Shown: positions 23,622-27,598 of the stretch, piece by piece
Layout: the number at the start of each line of letters is the position of its first letter
Numbering within the stretch: position 1 is the stretch's first letter
Assembly: GCA_934716785.1 (NCBI GenBank)
Contig: CAKUYM010000020.1
Coordinates: forward strand, 1 to 27,598
Length of the DNA stretch: 27,598 nt
Source of the DNA: an uncultured Bacteroides sp.
Lineage (GTDB): Bacteria; Bacteroidota; Bacteroidia; Bacteroidales; Bacteroidaceae
Direction of reading: 5' to 3'
Position numbers and translations under genes: made by a program
Notes under the pieces: generated by a model
What the model was told of the DNA's origin: nothing
Seen by the model: only the letters and a program-made list of their open reading frames with translations
Databases searched by the model: none

Positions 23622-25334
23622 ATGACAAAAATAACCATTCCTTATGCAATAGCTGATTTTGTAGATCTTCGTGAACGGGGTTTCTACTATGTTGATAAAA
23701 CGAATTATATCACGGAGCTTGAGAATTATAATGCCCCTGTATTTTTGCGTCCCCGCCGTTTTGGAAAGAGCTTATTAATATCAACCTTAGCCTGCTATTA
23801 CGACCGTACGAAAGCACACCGTTTCGAGGAGTTATTCGCCGGTACATGGATTGGCAGCCACCCCACGCCTGAGCATAATCGCTACATGATTATCCGTTAT
23901 GACTTCTCGGCAATGGTTATGGCAAACAATATGCAGAACTTAGCCCAGAACTTCAATGATTTGAATTGCGCTCCTGTAGAGGTAATGGTAGAACATAATC
24001 GCGACTTATTCGGAGACTTCCAATTTACAAATAAAGGAGATGCTTCGAAAATGCTCGAAGAAGCTCTGATGTATGCCCGTTCTCATGAACTGCCTAAAGT
24101 CTATATCTTGATTGACGAATATGATAACTTCACCAACCAACTGCTCACTGCGTATAACGATCCGCTTTATGAAGAAGTAACCACTAACGACAGTTTCCTG
24201 CGTACTTTCTTCAAAGTGATAAAGAAAGGCATAGGAGAAGGAAGCATTCGTACTTGTTTCTGCACAGGCGTATTGCCGGTCACCATGGACGATTTAACCA
24301 GCGGATACAACATAGCCGAAATACTGACTTTGGAACCTACCTTCCTGAATATGCTGGGCTTTACTTATCAGGAAGCTGAAACCTATTTGCGCTACGTCCT
24401 TGACAAATATACATCCGAGCAAGACCGTTTTGATGAAATCTGGCAATTGATTGTGAACAACTATGACGGTTATCGGTTCCGTCCCAACGGAGAACGTCTT
24501 TTCAATTCTACCATTCTGACTTATTTCTTCAAGAAATTCGCTGTCAATGCCGGTAGCATCCCCGATGAACTGGTCGATGAAAATCTGCGCACAGATATTA
24601 ACTGGATACGTCGGCTCACACTTTCACTGGATAATGCAAAGGCTATGCTGGACGCACTGGTAATTGATGATGAACTGTCTTATAATGTTGCCGATCTTTC
24701 GAGCAAGTTCAATAAAAAGAAATTCTTCAATAAAGAATTCTACCCTATCAGTTTGTTTTATTTAGGCATGACAACACTGAAAAACAGTTACCGTATGGTA
24801 CTTCCCAACATGACTATGCGCAGTGTTTATATGGATTACTACAATCAAATCAACCATATTGAGGGGAATGCCCAACGTTATGTACCTGTTTATGAGCGCT
24901 ATGACAGTGACCGCCGCCTTGAGCCATTGATAGAAAACTATTTTGAACAATATCTGGGACAATTCCCCGCACAGGTATTTGACAAAATAAACGAGAACTT
25001 TGTCCGATGCTCTTTCTATGAACTTATCTCCCGCTATCTGAGCAGTTGCTACACATTCGCTATCGAACAGAACAATGCTGCCGGACGCTCGGACTTTGAA
25101 ATGACGGGCATCCCCGGCACAGACTATTACACAGACGACCGGGTAGTAGAATTCAAGTACTATCACAATAAAGATGCTGAAAAGATGCTGGCACTCACCG
25201 AACCGCTTCCGCAACACGTGGAGCAGGTGAAAGGATACGCGGCAGACACAAAAAGGAAGTTCCCTAATTATAAGGTCAGAACCTATGTTGTATATATATG
25301 TAGCAATAAAGGTTATAAATGCTGGGAAGTATAA
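23622..25334 (+). CDS. AAA-ATPase-like protein with C-terminal PD-(D/E)XK nuclease domain
   Basis: A 570-residue protein of the PF09820 (AAA-ATPase_like) plus PF08011 (PDDEXK_9) type. The N-terminus reads VDKTNYITELENY and then RPRRFGKS (residues 43-50), the family's Walker A variant; ILIDEYDNF (about 162-170) is Walker B. The C-terminus shows D491 in GRSDFEM and E510-x-K512 in VVEFKYY, the nuclease core motif. Such proteins occur in many copies in Bacteroides genomes and have no established role; DNA handling, defence or mobile-element origin have all been considered. All key residues are present, so it looks intact. It stands alone between a promoter and a 23-bp terminator. Confidence 0.9.
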   Translation: MTKITIPYAIADFVDLRERGFYYVDKTNYITELENYNAPVFLRPRRFGKSLLISTLACYYDRTKAHRFEELFAGTWIGSHPTPEHNRYMIIRYDFSAMVMANNMQNLAQNFNDLNCAPVEVMVEHNRDLFGDFQFTNKGDASKMLEEALMYARSHELPKVYILIDEYDNFTNQLLTAYNDPLYEEVTTNDSFLRTFFKVIKKGIGEGSIRTCFCTGVLPVTMDDLTSGYNIAEILTLEPTFLNMLGFTYQEAETYLRYVLDKYTSEQDRFDEIWQLIVNNYDGYRFRPNGERLFNSTILTYFFKKFAVNAGSIPDELVDENLRTDINWIRRLTLSLDNAKAMLDALVIDDELSYNVADLSSKFNKKKFFNKEFYPISLFYLGMTTLKNSYRMVLPNMTMRSVYMDYYNQINHIEGNAQRYVPVYERYDSDRRLEPLIENYFEQYLGQFPAQVFDKINENFVRCSFYELISRYLSSCYTFAIEQNNAAGRSDFEMTGIPGTDYYTDDRVVEFKYYHNKDAEKMLALTEPLPQHVEQVKGYAADTKRKFPNYKVRTYVVYICSNKGYKCWEV

Positions 25335-25373
25335 TCCCGTATGTAAGGAATAGAATTGCTACAGTAGGTTTAC

Positions 25374-25423
25374 AAAACGTATAAAGCCCGAAAGATTTTC
25401 ATCTTTCGGGCTTTATACGTTTT
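25374..25423. terminator. Bidirectional terminator, perfect 23-bp stem
   Basis: The stem runs from AAAACGTATAAAGCCC through GAAAGAT, a TTTC loop at 25397-25400, and back to CGTTTT at 25423 with no mismatch. A-run on one side and T-run on the other make it a terminator for both the ATPase-nuclease gene and the convergent gene at 25451. Confidence 0.9.
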
Positions 25424-25450
25424 ATCTACTATGAGACTGGGAGCCTATGC

Positions 25451-25786
25451 TCAATCCACTTGTCCCAAAGAGTTTCCATATTCCATTTCTCCTTGAACCA
25501 CGAAAAGGATTTCTTCAGGATCATATTCTCCTTGTCCGTCACTCTTAGCCTCTCTTACAATGAAAGCTGCTACTTCTTCCAAATCGATGTTGATATAACC
25601 ATCTTCATCGGGCTGGGCATCAAGAACACCGCTTTCAGAATAATATTCGTCCATCAAATCCACGAAGTAATGTAACTCGTCGTCAACGAATTTCTCCTTC
25701 AGCTCCTGCGGCAGATAGTTTTTTATAAACTCGATAGTCTTTTCGTCATCTGCATCCGCCATAAAAAAATCTTCTTCCAGTCCCAT
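25451..25786 (-). CDS. Conserved-looking acidic hypothetical protein
   Basis: A 111-residue, strongly acidic cytoplasmic protein with no signal peptide, membrane helix or cysteine. It contains two helix-rich stretches (IEFIKNYLPQELKEKFVDDE, DLEEVAAFIVREAKSD) and DAQPDEDGYINID, which resembles a loop with acidic residues. I do not recognise the family. It lies 41 bp downstream of trxA on the same strand and is probably cotranscribed with it, ending at the strong bidirectional hairpin. Length and codon structure look like a real gene. Confidence 0.75.
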   Translation of the reverse strand: MGLEEDFFMADADDEKTIEFIKNYLPQELKEKFVDDELHYFVDLMDEYYSESGVLDAQPDEDGYINIDLEEVAAFIVREAKSDGQGEYDPEEILFVVQGEMEYGNSLGQVD

Positions 25787-25827
25787 AATAATTTATTTTT
25801 TTAAGTGATTAATATTGAATATACCGC

Positions 25828-26142
25828 TTAAAGCAGTTTCTTCACTTTTTCTACAAATACAGGTTTGCCGACAGCACCTACCTGTTTGTCTACAATCTCA
25901 CCGTTCTTGAAAAACAATACGGTAGGAATGTTGCGGATACCATATTCTGCCGGCAAATCAGAGTTTTCATCTACGTCACATTTGCCTATGATAACTTGTC
26001 CTTCAAACTCGGTAGCCAACTCTTCAATAATAGGAGCCACCATTTTGCAAGGGCCACACCAAGGAGCCCAAAAATCCACTACAACAGGCTTTCCTTCTGC
26101 AAGGATTTCCTTATAGTTGCTGTCTGTAATTTCTAAAGCCAT
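25828..26142 (-). CDS. trxA: Thioredoxin
   Basis: A 104-residue cytoplasmic thioredoxin that reduces protein disulfides with electrons from thioredoxin reductase. It has the active site WCGPCK (C29, C32), the buried Asp23 (VVVDFWAPWC), and the cis-proline loop RNIPTVLFF. Its length is standard and no signal peptide is present, unlike periplasmic thioredoxin-like proteins common in Bacteroides. It has a candidate promoter at 26191 and is followed by the acidic hypothetical gene. Confidence 0.95.
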   Translation of the reverse strand: MALEITDSNYKEILAEGKPVVVDFWAPWCGPCKMVAPIIEELATEFEGQVIIGKCDVDENSDLPAEYGIRNIPTVLFFKNGEIVDKQVGAVGKPVFVEKVKKLL

Positions 26143-26190
26143 ATCTTTTAAGTATTTAATTATTAAAATTACTATTTCTCATTTACGCCA

Positions 26191-26198
26191 CAAATATA
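26191..26198 (-). promoter_or_regulatory. Candidate trxA promoter (-7 box TATATTTG)
   Basis: The minus strand reads TATATTTG, 49 bp before the trxA ATG and directly after the dnaE stop. It would let trxA be transcribed independently of dnaE. A -33 element would lie inside the dnaE end and is not recognisable. Confidence 0.5.
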
Positions 26199-26199
26199 A

Positions 26200-27598
26200 T
26201 CAATTTATATGGAATCCTAACTCAGGACGCTCTTTTAAATAAGTAATTAACTCACGCCCCACGGAAAGTTTGACCGGACGGGAAATCAAATCTACCGACA
26301 TGTGGTTTACATCGGCATCATCCGTCACCTTGAAATAAAGTTCCGTATTGCCCGGACTATCCTTTGTCAATGTTGCAAGTTCTGTGATAAGCGCAGAGTT
26401 TAATACAGATAACGGAATGATTATCGTTATCTTTTGTACCAATTCTTCTTTCACATTAGGCAAAAGATCCATAGAGGTAATCTTCAATTCCAATTCATCC
26501 TGCCGCCATTGCCTGGGCTGGCAACGAGCTTTGATATACAAGAAAGTGCCCTCACTGAGATATCCCTGATAAGTCACCCACTCATTTCCCCAGAATGGAA
26601 TCTCGGCAGAACCGGAATAGTCTTCTATCTTGGCGATGCCGTAAGGATTTCCATTCTTGCTGACCCCACGACGAACACCGGTCACGATACCTCCCATTGT
26701 TATTTCACGGCCGGCAAGTGCCGCTTTGTCTTCCAACTCCGCCATATGGGTGTTGCAGACATGCTCCAAAACAATAGAAAATTCATCCAGCGGATGAGCG
26801 GAAAGGTAGATACCCACCAAATCACGTTCACGGTTCAAGCGGTCAAGATCGTTCCAACGCTCTACCCCTTGAGGAATTTCAGGAGTTGCCACATCAATCA
26901 CATTCTCACCGCCGAACAACGAATTGACCGCTGCCGCTTTATCTGCCTGATAACGGTTACCGTAACGCATCAGGGTTTCCAAGAAAACTTCACCTTTGGA
27001 GTTGACGGCAAAATATTGCTCACGTTTCAATTCCGGGAAACTGTCAAATCCTCCCGCCAATGCCAGGCATTCCATATTCTTCTTGTTGCAGGCATTCAAG
27101 TTGACACGCTGCACGAAGTCAAAAATTCCGGTGAAAGGACCGTTCTTACTACGCTCTTCCATGATACTTTGTACGGCAGCTTCACCCACACCTTTCACCG
27201 CACCGAGTCCGAAACGGATATTACCATCATGGTTTACAGTGAACTTCAGGTTACTTTCATTCACATCCGGTCCAAGTGTCTGGATACCCATCGCCTTACA
27301 TTCGTCCATCAGTTTCGTGATATCGGTAATGTTCGACAAGCTTCGGCTCATCACGGCAGCCATATATTCGGGAGGATAATTCGCTTTCAGATAGGCGGTC
27401 TGATAAGCCACCCATGAATAGCAGGTAGCATGCGATTTATTGAAGGCATAGGATGCAAACTTTTCCCAGTCCGCCCATATTTTCTCAAGGACTTTCGGGT
27501 CATGCCCGTTCTTTCGTCCACCTTCGATAAATTTAGGTTTCATGTGATCCAGCTTGTCGCGCAGCTTCTTACCCATCGCCTTACGAAGAGCATCGGAC
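26200..27598 (-). CDS. dnaE: DNA polymerase III alpha subunit, C-terminal part (5' end outside the window)
   Basis: The frame is open to the right edge of the window (…SDALRKAMGKK before the first internal ATG at 27576), so this is the 3' part, about 466 residues, of the ~1270-residue replicative polymerase. Visible parts: KAMGKK and FNKSHATCYSWVAYQTAYLKANYP (end of the palm-fingers region), GLGAVKGVGEAAVQSIM and the helix-hairpin-helix region up to LALAGGFDSF, then an OB-fold (GGIVTGVRRGVSKNGNPYG to LELKITSMDLL) and a C-terminal tau-binding-type domain. Together these mark DnaE rather than PolC. trxA follows 57 bp downstream. Confidence 0.93.
   Translation of the reverse strand, partial: SDALRKAMGKKLRDKLDHMKPKFIEGGRKNGHDPKVLEKIWADWEKFASYAFNKSHATCYSWVAYQTAYLKANYPPEYMAAVMSRSLSNITDITKLMDECKAMGIQTLGPDVNESNLKFTVNHDGNIRFGLGAVKGVGEAAVQSIMEERSKNGPFTGIFDFVQRVNLNACNKKNMECLALAGGFDSFPELKREQYFAVNSKGEVFLETLMRYGNRYQADKAAAVNSLFGGENVIDVATPEIPQGVERWNDLDRLNRERDLVGIYLSAHPLDEFSIVLEHVCNTHMAELEDKAALAGREITMGGIVTGVRRGVSKNGNPYGIAKIEDYSGSAEIPFWGNEWVTYQGYLSEGTFLYIKARCQPRQWRQDELELKITSMDLLPNVKEELVQKITIIIPLSVLNSALITELATLTKDSPGNTELYFKVTDDADVNHMSVDLISRPVKLSVGRELITYLKERPELGFHIN

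Noticed and set aside
26434..27417. A 327-codon plus-strand frame antisense to dnaE
   Set aside because: It is a shadow of the dnaE coding strand; its translation has no recognisable domain, while the minus strand is clearly DnaE.

Overview
The window looks like a chromosomal segment of a human-gut Bacteroides (genus-level call). The reasons are a SusC/SusD outer-membrane pair, lipoproteins with acidic residues after the lipid-modified cysteine, Bacteroidales-type families (DUF2027-Smr, DUF4350/DUF4129, PF09820 ATPase-nuclease), and -7 boxes of the Bacteroides form TAnnTTTG upstream of many genes with no good E. coli-type -35. It has no rRNA, tRNA, CRISPR, prophage or insertion-sequence gene. 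It begins inside a lysO-type exporter gene and ends inside dnaE.

Layout. 1-890: an amino-acid exporter of the LysO family split over two overlapping genes. 891-1232: a gene-free stretch with an orphan promoter and a strong hairpin, possibly a small RNA. 1233-3420 (minus): a DUF2027-Smr protein and an AlkZ-like winged-helix protein. 3715-4050: a small lipoprotein with a cystatin QVVAG motif. 4051-5195: about 1.1 kb without genes, holding a 750-bp fold-back structure with colinear inverted arms around two arrays of 22-bp repeats. 5230-6462: aroA.

6463-7044: an intergenic region with a 306-bp segment bounded by inverted copies of AAGTTCTTCCAGAACT and carrying a promoter that faces the SusC/SusD operon (7045-12334). 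It has the architecture of a phase-variable invertible promoter. Next come, on the minus strand, a leucine-rich surface lipoprotein and an M28 metallopeptidase broken by one in-frame amber codon. 14741-16626 (plus): a small Cys/His-rich membrane-anchored protein, a metal ABC permease, tsaE and an Imm17-like small membrane protein, tightly packed. 16646-22753 (minus): a six-gene operon spoIIM-like / membrane protein / DUF4129 / DUF4350 / MoxR / DUF58, with an RDD membrane protein divergent at 22846. 23622-25334: an AAA-like ATPase-nuclease fusion. 25451-27598 (minus): an acidic hypothetical gene, trxA and the 3' part of dnaE.

How the parts fit. Housekeeping genes (aroA, tsaE, trxA, dnaE) alternate with envelope functions. 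SusC/SusD would capture and import an unknown ligand; the neighbouring peptidase and leucine-rich lipoprotein hint at a peptide or protein ligand, but no glycoside hydrolase, sigma factor or anti-sigma gene is present. The MoxR-DUF58 operon with SpoIIM, RDD, DUF4129 and DUF4350 looks like one AAA+-driven envelope machine of unknown job. The strongest leads are the putative invertible promoter before susC and the repeat-built fold-back element upstream of aroA.
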